Assembly (NCBI RefSeq): GCF_000264905.1
Contig: NW_006763149.1
Coordinates: 197,634 to 261,633, forward strand
Source: Stereum hirsutum FP-91666 SS1
Taxonomy: Eukaryota; Basidiomycota; Agaricomycetes; Russulales; Stereaceae
DNA length: 64,000 nt
Reading direction: 5' to 3'
The notes beneath the pieces are model-generated. The model was not told where the DNA came from and did no database searches. It was given only the letters and a program-made list of their open reading frames with translations. A program made the translations under genes and the position numbers. Positions 35,587 through 49,479 of the stretch are shown one piece after another; the stretch's first letter is position 1; each line of letters opens with the position of its first letter.

Positions 35587-36715
35587 TTACCACTTTACGG
35601 CCTTCAAGGCAGCCTGCACAGGGGTTCGGGCTGCTATCGTCGTATGCCACGCCTGGAATACGATGGAGAATGGAAGTCTAGTCAGCTCACTTGTTATTCA
35701 CGTGCACGGCACTGTGGACACGCACTTTCAAAGCAGGCCACTCATCCAAGTTCGCTGCAATCTGAGCGCGTCCGTATACGTTGACCCTGGAAAAGATCAA
35801 ACAACGACCATACAATGCCCCGGTAAGTCGACGTCGAATAGGTAAACACAGGGAGGAGACGGCGAAATGACTTACGTGCACCAAGTCGACACGTCCAGAA
35901 GAGTGTACTTTCCGCGCCCAGGCCCGACGAGGTAGTCGCGATCCTTCAGACGCGTATCGAGCACTCCATAGAGGCGCTTTACCTCGCTCACATAGCCTAA
36001 ACGGACAATTCAGCCACGGCTGGCAGACTACGAAGATGCCCTTTCGGAAAGGAACTTACGTTCGCGAGCGACAGGGTTTTCCTGCTCAGCGAAGTACGTC
36101 CAGAACATGACTATATGGTGATAATATTCAAAGTTCACCATAATATTCACGATCAGACTTTGCTGATACAGACTGACCTTGCGAGTTCATGGGAACAACG
36201 AAGCTATGCTACATAGACACTTGACATCAGCACCTGACAATCACGACGATATCGTACACCCCAAGGTGGCCCGTGCTGTAAGATGACTTACGACGAAGAA
36301 CATCCACTGCAGCATCTCATTATGTTCCTTTTCCTCCGTCTGCTCGTTGAACGAGAACTTTCCTTCCTTATCATAGTTATGCGCGAGGTAGAGCAGGATC
36401 GCGCCCGTCTCGAACACGTTGAAGTTTCCGCGGGAACGGTCTGTCAGGGCGGGGATGGTGCCGTTCGGGCTGACTTCTATAAACCATGGCTGTTTTTGTT
36501 CTTTCGATTTTAGATCGATGATTTTCAGGCTACATAACATAGATGTAATATATCAGTATATCTGCACAGATCACCATTTGTCGGCGCTTTCACTGTAAGG
36601 ATACTCACTCGTAGTCGGGCGTGCCATACGCCGCCTTTAGCTCCTCGAGAAAAATAGGCACCTTAGCCCCATTTCCGGTGGGTGCGGCGTAAAGGATGAT
36701 AGGCTTCTCGGACAT
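35587..36715 (-). CDS. glutathione S-transferase, Ure2-like
   Basis: The start MSEKPIILYAAPTGNGAKVP at 36715 opens the thioredoxin-like N-domain, with SPNGTIPALTD (the cis-Pro loop) and FETGAILLYLA (glutathione gamma-glutamyl contact). The helical C-domain follows: MFWTYFAEQENPVARER, then LYGVLDTRLKDRDYLVGPG, then DVSTWC, then DEWPALKAWHTTIAARTPVQ. It stops at 35587-35589. Six or more introns of about 50-90 nt; the exons around 36180-36240 are the least certain. It is a cytosolic detoxification or redox enzyme; fungal Ure2p-type GSTs act on glutathione conjugates. Confidence 0.87.
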
Positions 36716-37199
36716 GGTGATGGGAGGGAAGAAAAGTGGATTGCGACATCGCAGCTCGAAAGTCGAAGACCTGAGAGAGATGAAATAGGATCAAATTGAT
36801 TTCGGAAGTTCTGATGGGCCACAGGGGCGCAAAAGGAATTGAAGATTCTGAGGTGGCGAGGTGGCGTGAGATGTCACCTGACTCGGCGCACGAGCGTGTG
36901 GCGACGCCTTTTCAATTTGCAGGCTTTTTCGCGTCCTTCACCAAGTCTCTCCTGCTTCATATTCAACCGTTTTTCGCGGTCAAGGTGCATTATTTCATTG
37001 GCTTGCTGTACACCATATCCAGAGACATCATCTCATACTCTGCTTCCACCGTTTTGCCCTGTGGTCCAAATAATCCTCTACTATTTTCGCAGTGAGTCGG
37101 TATCCAGCACTCTTCCGGACCACTGCAGTTGTAACTTATCAAGCCTTCGATTGGATAGGCATAGTATAGAGGTACTCTCTACGGTGCAGCCTCATTATA
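36716..37199. promoter_or_regulatory. divergent promoter, GST (-) and MAK21 (+)
   Basis: A 484-bp intergenic stretch between two divergent starts, with no gene of its own. No clear TATA box was found. Confidence 0.4.
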
Positions 37200-40100
37200 A
37201 TGGCGCGCTTGCGGAAAGACAAGGGCGAAAAGTCCAAGGTAAGTGGACCTTCCCTGCTTCGCCAATACCTAGTCTCATTCGTCACATCTCCACATCTTCT
37301 CCAGGTCACCTCTCTCCCCGAAAAATCATCTACCAAACCCAAAAACGCTAAAACTACCACGACTTCCAAGTCCAGGTCTTCCAAACCTTCCAAAAAAGAC
37401 GAACTCAAACAAAACGTTCTCGCGCTCGGTGGGACGCTGGACGACATAGAACTTGTGAACGGTTCGGGCTCTGGCGGTGGAGAGTTTAAGGATGACGGAA
37501 AAGTCGATGTGAGTTACTCTTTCAAGGTTTTGTATATGAGAGAATCCGATTTAACCGAGTATAGGCCAGTCTTAAGGGAGACATCTCCAAGTTCATGAAG
37601 GAATTGAATTTTGGAATTTCCTCCATGGAGGCGAACAAACCTGCAACGGTTGAGGCGCCACAAGCGAAGTCGAAGAAGGATCGGAAGGAGAAAAAGGCTG
37701 ATACTAGAACGAAGGGGAAGGGGGTTAAAAATGATGCTGGAAGTCAACAGGTAAAGGTCGAAGGCAAGGAGAAGAAGGACGGTAAGGAGAAGGGCAACAA
37801 GAAGGAGAAAAAGGACAACAAGAAAAAGTCTAAGCCTGCGGAGACCCCAAAGCCCTCTACCTCAAAACCCGCGCCCTCTGAAGCCCCAACACCTGTAGCA
37901 GCAGCAGCCGTCCCTGCCCCTCCAATATCTACCTCTCAATTCCTCCCTCCCAAATCCGCAAAACTCCTCATCCAACCCACTCCAGACTGGTACACAGTCG
38001 CCGCTCCTCTCCCTGCCACATCTACCCCGATCCCCACTCCTACATCCTCCCAAATAGCCTCGCTCACCGAACGCGCTGCTAAACTCCACGGCGCAGAGAT
38101 GGCACAATTTTCCTCGGCGCCACACGCCTCCCTGGTCTCCTCGTCCTCCGATCAGGCTTTCCTCAAAAACATTCTCGCTTCGGGTACGCTGAGCGACAGA
38201 CTCAGTGCACTTACACTCATGGTGCAGAGCTCACCGCTGCATAACATCAGGGGGTTAGAAGTGTTGAAGGGCATGGCCGAGAAGGGCAGAGGAGGCGGGG
38301 CGCCATCGAAAGATGGCCCGAAGGGTAGAGGTGGTGGGAGAGAGGAGAGGTTAAAAGCTGCGAGAGCAATTGTTGATTGGTGGATCGGTGGTGGGGCGCC
38401 GGAACGAAAACTGAAGTAGGTGTTCTCCACTGTGTTATTTTGCGTTGTCCGAGCTGAGTGTGATGAACAGATATTTCCGTGATCAGCCTCTTCTTCATCC
38501 CGGGGTCACAGACCAACATCTTGTCGTTTGGTTTTTCGAGGATTGGTTGAAGAAGTATTTCTTTTCGCTGCTGCAGATCTTGGAGGTAACGTGTCATCTT
38601 CGGGCTCCAACTACAATTGGAACTTAACTAACTCTCTAATCTTCGTCATGATAGGTCCTCTCACTGGACCCCCTGGCCTATGTTCGGACACAGACTCTTA
38701 CCCTTATCTATAACCTCCTCAAAGACAAGCCCGAGCAAGAACACAATCTTCTCCGTCTTCTAGTCAATAAGCTGGTTCGTACTTACACCCTTTGTTTCCT
38801 TTACTCCAGTCTGACCCTCTTGCTCAGGGAGATACCGAAAAATCCGTCTGCTCCCGTGCCTCCTACCACCTTCTCCAACTCCTCCAAGCCCACCCCATCA
38901 TGAAATCCATCGTCATCCGCGAGACCACCGCCCTCATCATGCGTCCCACCGGAGCCGCGGCCACATCCTCGCTCACCAACACTCATAACTCCTCATCATC
39001 GTCCGCAACTGTTGCGAAACCCAAAATACACATCAAATTCGATGACAACAGTGGCACAAAATCATCAGCTTCCGCTCCTCCGGTGAGACCACTGGACAGG
39101 AGTACGTGGAACATGCACGCGCGGTATTATGCCTCGATCACGTTCAACCAGATCGTGTTGAGCACTTCTGACGAGGATAGGAAGGCCGCGCGGGCCTTGA
39201 TGGATGTTTATTTCCAAATGTTCAGGGAGGTCGTCGGAGAGAGGAGTGTGGCGGAAGAAACTCACGTTGACGAGGATGAAGAGGAGGATGCCGGCGAAGA
39301 TGCAGGCGGTAAAGACAGAGGACGGTACAGAGGTAAAAGATTCGACAAGGGAAAGGCGAAGGCGAAGGAAATACAGGGAGCGGCCGGGTTTGCGGAGGTG
39401 CAAGATGAGAACTCGAGGCTCGTGAGCGCAATCTTGACGGGTGTGAACCGGGCGATGCCATTTGCGCGTTTTGGTGGTGCTGATGTCGAGTAAGTATCTC
39501 CCACTCTGGCTTCGGTGTTTCCCCCGTTCTCCTTTGTATGACTAGATCCGAATATTCCTCTTTCCTCCTAGATTCCAACGACACATGGATACCCTCTTCC
39601 TGATCACCCACACCTCAACCTTCAACATCACCCTCCAGGCTCTCACGCTCATTCACCACGTCATATCCTCCGTCGCCACCTCCTCCCAGTCCGAAGCTTC
39701 GACGTCATCCTCCCAAGCGTTGGCAGCACGATACTACCGCACTCTCTACGCCACACTACTCGACCCTCGACTGTACAGTTCCGCGAAGCAGGCCATGTAT
39801 CTGAACCTGGTTTTCAAGAGCTTGAAGAGCGACCCGGACACGGAGCGTGTAAAGGCTTTTGTTAAGAGGTTATGTCAGGTTTTGGCAGGAGGGTTTGGCG
39901 GGACAGAGTTTGTGGCCGGTGGGTTGTGGTTACTGGGCGAGGTAGGCCGTCATGCGCAGATGATCCCCCAAGTATGCTCACTTCTGACCTCTTTGTTTTT
40001 AGCTCTTCGACGGTGTTCCTGGACTAAGAAGTATCATGGAGAAGGTGCCACCACCCTCGATCGCCGAGTGTGAGCAGCAGGAGATGTACGACCCTCGGAA

Positions 40101-41351
40101 ACGAGACCCTCAATACGCTCATGCATCCTCATCGCCCTTATGGGAGCTCGTATGTTCTTTTACATTCCAACTCGACGAAATCACCTCTAATTATCTTTTG
40201 TGGACGTATCCTTCAGACCCCTCTCCTCAACCACGCTCATCCAACTCTCACACTCCTTGCACGGCAACTCCTCGCTCACCAACCACTCACTACCAGTCCA
40301 GATCTTGCCCTTCACACTCTAACACACTTCCTCGACCGGTTTGTCTACAAGAATCCGAAGAAGATCAAACCGAAAGGTTCGAGCGCCATGCAGCCTGCAG
40401 CGGCGCCGGAGGGCGAGGGTGTTAAGCGCGTCCGGGGTGAGGTGCAGGAAGGACCTGTCAACGAGGAAGGTTGGTGGAAGAGAAGTGCAGGAAGTGTCCC
40501 CGCAGATCAGGTATGCATTCATAGCAATTCGTGGATCATTATCTCCTCTTGAGACGGTCATTGATCGACATTGTGTTCTCGTTATGTTGGGTTATGTTAG
40601 CTGTTCTACCATAAGTTCTTCTCGCAGAAACATGAGAAGGAAGTGGCGAAAGCGGCGAAGGCCGATAAGCGGAAGGGTAAACGGGATGGTTCAGATGACG
40701 AGGAGGAGTCCGACCCGGAGCATGCTGTGGCCGAGGATGACGAAGGCGACGACGACGAGATTGATGAGAAGGACGGGGAAGACCAGGAAGAAGATAGCGA
40801 TGCAGAGGAGGCTGAGATATGGAAGGTACGCCGCACATCATGATTTCCTTTCATACGTATGAGATTTAATGCCAACGTTCGTTGTATAGGCCATGAAAGC
40901 GTCAATGCCCAAGGTCGACGACGCTGAGGACGTTGATCTCATGGAAGACAGCGATGAACTCCCCTCAGGTCTTGACATGGATGATAGCGATGATGGCGAC
41001 GGTGTCGAGGACGACGACGACGCCTCTGCAGGCAATTCCCAAAAGGCAGACTCAGAAGAGGAAGATGCCAACGACGACGCATTCTCCCTCGTCGAGGGAT
41101 CAGACGCCGAGGATCTCGTTGACCTTGATGACGACGTACCTCAAGGTCTCATTGAATTCCCTGGAGCTCAAGGACAAGCAGATGCTGAGGAGTGGACAGG
41201 ATTTGGCGGCGATACAGATGTAGGAGGAAAGCGGAAGAGGGGCAGGGAGGACGGTAAGGAGAAGAGGAAGAAGTTGAGGTCGCTGCCAACATTCGCAAGC
41301 TATGAGGATTATGCGAAGATGATCGAGGATGGACCCGAGGATAATGTATGA
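37200..41351 (+). CDS. MAK21: ribosome-biogenesis protein MAK21/NOC1 (CBF domain)
   Basis: Eleven exons give a protein of roughly 1,150-1,200 residues. The order is: a basic Lys-rich N-terminus, an alpha-helical repeat region (SDRLSALTLMVQSSPLHNIR, DPLAYVRTQTLTLIYNLLKD), the CCAAT-binding-factor/MAK21 domain (FFSQKHEKEV region and ARYYRTLYATLLDPRLYSS, KSDPDTERVKAFVKRLCQVL), and a long acidic tail with a basic end (GGKRKRGREDGKEKRKKLRS then YEDYAKMIEDGPEDN). In yeast Mak21/Noc1 forms a complex with Noc2 that escorts early 60S pre-ribosomes in the nucleolus. The last codons could be changed by one more splice (donor at about 41347). Confidence 0.93.
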
Positions 41352-42925
41352 TCGATCCTGATCTACGACTTACCTACCTCCGTCTGGGTAAACCTATCCA
41401 ACTTTTCCTATCGCTGTTTATTCTGCCAGAAAGATTACATTGGGTATCTACAAGTCGCAGCGTGACGATGTGTGCAGTGACTTCCAGGTAACCTCGTAAA
41501 TGATTCGCTTTTAGCTCTCGTGGGCTTCTACAGACTCAGTGTGACATTGCAGTCATTGCTTTGTTCGCCGATTACATCCGTGCGTTCAATCCCTTGTCTT
41601 TCTCCATTCATTCGATATTTCACTAATCCATACGTCAGCAAGTGGCTTGTCACTGTGTGAACAGCGTCGTTCAAATCCCACCACTGTCTACGACTTCCCG
41701 CGACCACCGGCGTTCTATGTAAAGCCGACACGCAGCATTCAAAGGAGCCCTTCGTCGTCACAGCATGCTCGAGCTCCACGCCACGACCAAGATTGAAAGT
41801 GCACATGTTATCTCGAACCATCACAATTTTTTCCTCTGCCGCTTGGCAGCAACCGTGGCAACCACAGTGTAAGCGTTGACGAATGGCGAATCTGTAATAT
41901 CACCGTTTCTCACAAAATTGGGTATGACTGATTTGGGTCGGGTTTTCGTCAGATCAGACAATCAACAGAGGGAGCCTTTTCGGTTTTAGATGCGCTGTCT
42001 CCACCACAGGCAGATTAGACGACATATTGAAGACAAGTCCAATGGGTTCTCTGCTGACCGTGAGATCCCTCACGGTCGATTTTCGAAGGTTTCTGAGGTG
42101 TCGGCATCGTCATATCCAAACGGTCCAGAAACATCTACAAATACTTGGTTGAAAATTGTTTTTGAACCTCTTGAGCCGCCCAATTACAGCTTCTGACAGG
42201 AACCTGACGACTACAATTTCGTCTTCACGGCTGGTCCAGATCTCCCCCACGCCGTGCAGTAGTCTCTGGGCTCTCAGAGACTCACTTCCTTCCACGCAGG
42301 CTACCTTCCAGGGACGGCGTCTGCATAACAACGTATTCAACTTGCGATATTTTTTTCTATGGATTCAGGCCTGATTCAAAGGAATCCCGTCTACATCATC
42401 GGCTGGAGCCGCGGCTGGGTATACATCAAGTCAGATCAAGTCGGACGCAGTGACTTCAATTCATCACATTCCGGCTGGCGTCGATGAGCCTTTTCAGTCT
42501 TCGTATCGCGATTCTATTATATTTTAACGAGGAGAGAACACTTATTTTAACCTACTAAGTTGTTCATTTAGAAGTGTTCAAGCGGAACGTAACTACCTGG
42601 CAGCGGGATTTCATTCACTGCGGATTTTGCGCCATCAAAAATCGATCAGGTCCGAGCCAATTCCGTGAATTGCAATGTCACGAAGGGCGAGAACAATCAA
42701 GGGACTACCGTAAGAGGCAACTATTCAGGGCGACTGACACTCTCGGGCTGACACATGAGGTCCGGGTGTTGCTCTGACAAGCGTCTCCGTTCTCCCTTGA
42801 TTGGAGAGCTCGTTCATACAAATAAGTAGAGCTCGATACTGTGAGTCCCTCTTCACCCCCATCACCTCACTACATCCTCCATCGGCTTGGGACATCCATC
42901 TAACAGACTCCGAACCCGATTGACG
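41352..42925. other. gap with no assignable gene (1.6 kb)
   Basis: The longest apparently gene-free stretch in this half. Small frames (41528-41824 minus, 41990-42374 both strands) have no family signal. An inverted repeat CCGTGAG/CTCACGG lies near 42058-42076. Confidence 0.35.
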
Positions 42926-44835
42926 ATGCAGGACGAACAGCTCCAACATTCGTCTCCTTCATATAGGTCGTTTATACCTCCCAGTCAAGACGCACGGTCT
43001 ATACCGCTTGATCCAGTACCTCCTCTTCATGCTGGCCGTGTCTCTTCGTGTCCACTCCACATTCTAGTGATAGGATGTGGCCTCGGTGGTTTATCTGCTG
43101 CTCACACACTTGCTGCTGCTCATCATAAGGTGACCCTTCTTGAAGCAGCATCAGCCATTGGCGAAGTGGGGGCAGGTATACAAGTGTCGCCGGTGCGCGT
43201 TATATTTGTGCATGATCGTTTCTACATCACGGCTGATATCTCTGGAAATTAGAACGCCACACGTCTTCTCATCCGTTGGGGTCTTGGGACCGCTCTAAAT
43301 TCGTGTGGTGTCAAGCCACAGGCTGTGGTCTTCCGACGATACGAGAGTGGCGAGCGCGTTGGCTACACACGATGGGGGGATTCGATGGACGAGAGCTACG
43401 GTGCTCCCTACTTGCATGTTCATAGGGCGGATTACCACGCCATGCTTCTCAGGCTCACCACGTCCTCCGGCCGTGTGAAGCTCCGTCTGGGGTGTACCGT
43501 CGTCGATTGCAACCCGGATCCGTCTGCATTAAGCGTAACACTGCAGACGGGAGAGATCATCAGAGATATTGATCTGATTATTGGGGCAGACGGGGTCAAG
43601 AGTTTGATTCAAGGCGTCGTGACAGGGAAGAAATCTGACCCAAGGCCCACTGGGGATGCAGCATATAGAGCGATTATACCCTGCGACGTTCTTCGAAGCG
43701 ACCCAGAGTTGAGGCCGTTTGTTGAGACCCCCGAAATGACTGCTTGGATGGCACCTCGTATGTCTTTTCCCTTGCTTCTACGCCACATCTACATTTCTAT
43801 GGAGTCGTATTGTCGGCGATAAACAACCTTGCTCAATGTTCTATTGTAACAGAAAGGCATCTCATGGCGTACTGCATTGTGAGTGCCAGGGAAGTTTGGC
43901 CATAAACCATTTGTATTGACATCACGAATCAAGAGAGGTAAAGAAGAATATAACCTTGTCCTTCTGCACCCAGATGACGGCTCCGTCGAGTCCTGGAATG
44001 AAGAAGGTAGTGCAGACGTAATGAGGGCTGACTTTTCCGATTTTGAACCGAGGTAAGTAAACTCCAGGATGACAGATAGGATGGGCATCTTACTGATTAT
44101 TCTTGTACAGAGTCCAAAAACTTCTCTCCCATGTACAGTCGACGCTTAAATGGCGCCTCATGGACCGTCAAGCGCTGGACACCTGGGTACATCCTCAAGG
44201 CAGAGTGGCTCTTCTAGGAGATTCCTGCCACCCAATGCTCGTAAGCTGTTGACTCATCTGAACGCCCGGTGAAACATGCTTCACAACTTGTTTCGCAGCC
44301 TTACCGGGCACAAGGGGCCGCTATGGCTATCGAGGACGCCGCTGTTCTCGGCTCCCTGTTCTCACACCTGTCCTCCGTGGCGCAAATACCAACCCTTCTG
44401 AAAGCGTATGAAGACATCCGGTACGTCATTCAGTACTTCATCTCGTTTTCGGCGTCTTGATATACGGTTACACCTCTGTCCAGACTTCCCCGCACATCCG
44501 AAGCTCAGCAGGCTTCACGTCTCAACCAGTGGATCTTTCATCTTCCAGATGGACCAGAACAACAAGCTCGAGATGACGCAATGCGGAAAGCCATGGCGCG
44601 AGAACTTAGTATCCCATCCACCCACATACCAACACAGACAGTGATCCAGGAGGCCGACGGTGCCGAAGCAGAAAATCCAAACTCGTGGGCCGATAGGTCG
44701 AAAAGTCTGAGATCTTTCGGGTATGACGCAGAAGCTGAGGTAGATATATGGTGGGATAGATTTGGTGACGAGGTAGAAAAGATCGGAAAGGAGCTCAAGG
44801 ATCAGGGCACAAAAACTCAAAGAGCGATGCTTTGA
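42926..44835 (+). CDS. FAD-dependent monooxygenase (salicylate-hydroxylase-like)
   Basis: About seven exons. After a 45-residue head comes the Rossmann motif VIGCGLGGLSAAHTLAAAHH then KVTLLE (GxGxxG and Glu). The second FAD/NADPH motif is LIIGADGVKS (DG), and the third is VALLGDSCHPMLPYRAQGAA (GD and the isoalloxazine loop). The N-terminal block AIGEVGAGIQVSPNATRLL is typical of class A flavoprotein hydroxylases acting on aromatic acids. The likely role is hydroxylation of an aromatic ring with NAD(P)H; the substrate is unknown. The C-terminus is long and polar (DIWWDRFGDEVEKIG). The short exon joins at 43750-43940 are less certain. Confidence 0.88.
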
Positions 44836-45549
44836 AGGGCTGTGCGGCGGTTGGGACTGCCACAGTCTTATGCTGCGTATTCGGTACAATTATAAATACG
44901 TAGATAGATACTGATTATTTGTGAACGTCACAAAAGAGAAAGAATTACTGCCACTGGCACCTCGTCTTGGTCATTGAGACCATAGGACTTCGTCACGATG
45001 ATGTGCCACTGATGCCAGTGCACTGTAGAAAAAAAAACAGTAATTTAGTCCACTCAATAATCGAGTCAGATTGGCTTGCGGGCAAACGCGCGGCGGAGTT
45101 TATGACCGCCGAATTCAAAAGTTCAATCTCAGCCCCGGCTTCTGCTCAACGTCAATAGCTTCAAGTTAGTAGGTTCGTTCCTGCCTGTCAAGCACAGCAC
45201 CTTTTTGCACAAGTTTCTGGCTGATGATCCATAGAGTCTCCCCTGTTGGTTTCATCGGCGATAAACCGGTCCCGACTGGAATATTTCTGTGTCCTAGACC
45301 GAAGCGCCCGTGATCTTTTCAGAGACAGTACGTGCACTTCACGCCGACCAACGCTGGTCACTGATCAGGGCTGTTCAGGTTGTAACTTGCGACCATATCT
45401 GCTTGCTTCAGGTTATTGTATGAAAGTCGACCCTGTTTGAAACGCTTGGACCTCGCCGAGCCCATTTCTCTTAAGGAAGGGCGTCACCATCCGGTTCTCG
45501 TTATTTTGCCCGACTCCACATAGTAGACCCCCCCCCCTCCTGCCCCATA
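44836..45549. other. gap with no assignable gene
   Basis: It contains a poly-A run near 45030 and a poly-C tract just before the next start (45528-45537). No supported gene. Confidence 0.35.
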
Positions 45550-48198
45550 ATGGGCTCTTCTGCCCCTCCTTTTACAGCTCATATGCACACCACACCTTTT
45601 GAAGAAGCATATGCTCAGCACACGATGGACCCGACAGACGGCACCAGGAACGGGAAACAACAATGTCCATCCCAAAGCTTGACATTCGACTCGTCGCCTC
45701 ATTTCGACGACATGACGTCCGGCGCACCGTCATTCTTCTTTCCATCTGAGAACCCTCCTGGTTTCATTCGGAACCACTCGAGTATATCCCAGCCGTCGAC
45801 TTCCAGCATGGACCAGTCGATGTATTCTTCGATGCAGCATCAGAGTCAGATGTCGCCACAGTATCTCGAAACCCAAATGCAACTCGAGGTACTTCGCGAG
45901 ACGCGTCGCATTCGCGAACTCGAACTTCGCATCGAGTCCGAAAAACGTCAAGCCAATGAAGAGCTGCGGAAACAGAAGGAGGCTGACCTCGCTCTGGAGA
46001 ATCTCAGGATTTTTGGGAGCGGCGGCAGCAGCAGCAGTAGCAACGCACCTGACAGGATCCCTGACATAACGCTTCCTTCACAGTCACCACATCTTTTCGG
46101 CGCGCCCCCATCTTCCCTGCCTGGACAAACTCCTATAGATCCCTTCACTGCCTGGTTTCAATCCGCTATGGATACGTCAACTGAGACCACTTTCCCTTCA
46201 CTATTAACCCCAGAAACATCTATACCTCCTACATTCCACACCTCCACCTCGACTTATTCTCCTCATACCGACTCCAACGAAGCTTCTCCTTCCGCTGATC
46301 CACCTTCCCCACCTTCCCTGCCAGCCTCAGCCCCACTGCAGTCCACGTCCGATCCAAAGACGACGAAGAAGAAAACCTCGACCATCGTCACCGAGGAGTG
46401 TGAAGCTCAATGCTCCCGTTGTTCGAAAGCTATAGCCAAGCTCGTACTTCGTGGGGACCCCACGGAAATGGAAGCGCCCTTCAGGACGGAGTACCAATGC
46501 AGTGACTGTGTCCCCGTTTTCCCCGCGTCGAGCTCGCGCAAGCGGACGAATCAGTTTGAAGATACAACACTTCCCACGGTCTGTGGTGTGTGTTCTAAGA
46601 TAAAGGGACAGGGAGGCTTCGTCTCAATTGATAGAGAGCCGCTGCTATTCTCAGTCGAGGTGTGTCTTTTCGTATGATCTGCGTCCACCTCTTGACCATC
46701 AATGCATATCTCTTGCTTTGTCATCTATCCAGATCGTCTGTCTCTCCTGCTCAGAGAAATATAAACGGTAAGATACGGCTCTCTTCGAACGACTGCTGCT
46801 TGACTGATTCTTCGTAGATGTAGCAACTGTGGCGGGGGAAATCTTCGTACGGGTGTTGGAAAGTGGAGGTGTAAAGAGCTATTTGAGGGAAGCAGGAAGA
46901 CATGCTCGTTGTCCCATGCAAGGTATACCCTTCGCGTTATCTTTCTCGGTATTTATTGTGTAGTGACTATCACCCTAGGCTCGGCGCCAAAGAGATGGAA
47001 CTCGCTGTCTGGGAGTTTCCTCGAGAGGGCGAAGGAAGGGCTGAGTATTCCGCCATTTTGGCAGGTTGCGAAAACCTTTGGAAGGAACACATCTTAGCCA
47101 AGTTGGCCATCCCGGAGGTCGGTTCCTTCGGTTGAGAGTCTGATGATCAGTTTTGTGACATCTATTCCAGGTTCTCGAACATTCAACGGCACTCCAGTCG
47201 TGGCAAGACATACAGGAGAAGATTATTATGCACGGGACAATCGTGAAGGACGTATTAAAATCACAACCAATGACACCAGACCATCACGTATATGTGGCAT
47301 TGACATGGTCAAGAACGCGTTCGAGGAAAGAAAAGCTAAAGCCGAACTGGTCGCGTACATCTGAGGAAAAAACCTCGGAGAGTTGGTTCGAACTTTTTTT
47401 TACCATATCGCACCCACTTGTGATTAACATGATTCCCTTCTCTACTCCAGGATAAGCCCAAATACTCGTCGCTCAAATGTCTTCTATCCCCAGAATTCGG
47501 TGCTCTGTGGGGCGTGGTTTTGCGAATGGAACGTGCGCGGTATGCAACCTTTGATAATTCTTTTACAGACAGCCAATCTCATCTTGTCATCGCGTTGTCT
47601 CTAGAGCGCACTGTCCTGATAGGGACCCTCACACCATTCGACCACGGCGAAGTCGAAGATCGATCGTTGCTCTCGTTGACGTCCGTTCTGTCACGAATAT
47701 TGGAGGATATCCATGCGCATAATGCTGCCTGCACCAATCCCGCAGATGAATGGGCTTCACCAGAACACCTTTGGGTCATTGTATTTTCTCTTTTCTCGGA
47801 TATTATTTGTGACTGACATGATCATTCTATATATTCAGTCTGGCATCAAGGCGAATCCCTATCGTAAGTGCTTTTCTAGACCAATAGAAGGCCTTCTGTC
47901 TGAATATACATATATCGATTCATCCATAGCGCTCCGCGCTCGGCTCATTGAGCTCCTGCAACGAAGAATCGGCTTCCTAACTGTCGATGAATACATTGCC
48001 CAACACCCAGAGACTCAGCGGGCTATGTTCAGTGCAAATAGCGGAAATATCGTTAAGGCCACGGACAAGAGGGTATCCGTCGATGGACATGATACCATGG
48101 AAATCCTCGTGCGACATTTAGGCTCGAGTATATCGATACAAGGTTTGAGAAAGGTCGTGGAGAGGGAGCTATCGAAGAAGTCGAGTGGGGATGTTTGA
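45550..48198 (+). CDS. large fungal protein with coiled coil and Cys clusters, unknown function
   Basis: The first exon (45550 to about 46660) has a disordered Ser/Pro-rich head, a coiled coil at about residues 100-150 (RETRRIRELELRIESEKRQA), and then paired cysteines: CEAQCSRCSK, CSDC, CGVCSKI. The next small exons add CLSCSEKYKRCSNCGGG and GVGKWRCKELF with CSLSHARLG. The Cys spacing suggests one or two zinc ribbons. The C-terminal half (from about 47460) contains FGALWGVVLRMERARYATFD and a helical region ending KKSSGDV; the LWGVV block resembles a GNAT-like strand but catalytic residues are not evident. I know similar Agaricomycete hypothetical proteins but no characterised one. Internal small exons at 46730-47480 are approximate. 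Confidence 0.7.
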
Positions 48199-49479
48199 TT
48201 CTTCACCGGTTGGAATGGAGTTCCGTGGCAATCCATGTCTTTGTTGTAAGTTTTGTGTATATCTTATACATTAAGTAGCTGCCGCTGCCATTCTTTGATT
48301 TATCTATTACTAATGGATCTCAGCTCACGCGACCATACTGACCCTCGAGTAAAACGTTGGAGGTAAATCAAGAGGGCCGGAGAAATATGAAGGTGCGTTT
48401 CTATGTCGTGATGGAGGCACAAGGACAGCCTAGGATCCATATCATCACCGTCAGGACCAAGAGTCCGATGCGGAACAATTGTAAGGAACTGATAAAAACC
48501 ATCGGTCAAACACGTTCCCCTTTCCAATGTGGGCAGAATGATAAAGGATACAGAATTCGGATGTGACTATGAGGACCATGTGCAGTTGCATGTTCGAAAT
48601 GCTTGGGGGCCGGTGGAGGCTGGCTCACCATTCTAGTTCTATTCTGAATCTTTGTGTCGTCCAATATTCAGACGATCGTCGGATCTGTATTGGAACTGCC
48701 TTCACTGCCTTCACTGCCTCTATGATTGGGTTGCTACTACATATCGTCAGCGACACTTCACTCGGCTTCGTTATTTCCCCTTCTCCTGGACTATCACTTC
48801 GACATTAATGGATAATGCCGTGTCCTCAATCTTGTCAATTGACCTGTTTGTGTTGTGCATTAGGTTCTCCGAAGCGCTGCAACGTTGCGCCAGGTTGATA
48901 TTCACCTCCGAGCAGCATCTTTCGGCGTCTCTCGTGGTCTTCACGACGCATGAGTACCGCGTCGCATGTTGTCTTGATGCAAAGCCTAGCTCTTCTCATG
49001 CCTTGACATGTATATTTCAGGCCCGCTCGGACCCCGAGGTGTCTTGTCTGATAACTGCTTCGCCAGTTGAGATGGCGAATTCGACAACATATGGACGTCG
49101 ATATTTACGAGATTAGTTTGTCGAACCCAAGTTACTGTCGTACCTCGATAGTAGTCTTGCGTATAAACCTTTCGCCATTGATCTTGTGATGGTGGCGAAG
49201 GGAATTAGGCTACGTAGGGGACCGTATCACCTGTTGCGCTGCCTGTGCTTCAAGATCTTTCAGAACATGAACGGCATGCTCTACGGCGCTTTTAGTCTGA
49301 TATCATGCGGTCTTGGCATGCTGTTCGTACAAGCCATAGATCGTAAATAAACTCTATGCCGACGGGATGAATCTCGAGGATAGGACTCGATCACCATAGA
49401 TCGCGACCCTGGCTGTATTTGTTGCAGCATCGCTCTTTCTACCGCGTGTAGACCCCAATCTCACCGACTCGGTCATCTG
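48199..49479. other. gap with no assignable gene (1.3 kb)
   Basis: A 154-codon plus frame (48652-49116) has no family resemblance and a hydrophobic, Cys-rich composition unlike its neighbours. A small triple repeat CTGCCTTCA lies near 48700. Confidence 0.35.

Noticed and set aside
45528..45540. Poly-C tract before the 45550 start
   Set aside because: Simple homopolymer in the leader; no evidence of a regulatory role.
48652..49116. 154-codon plus frame
   Set aside because: No recognisable domain, unusual Cys-rich hydrophobic composition, no promoter or splice context.
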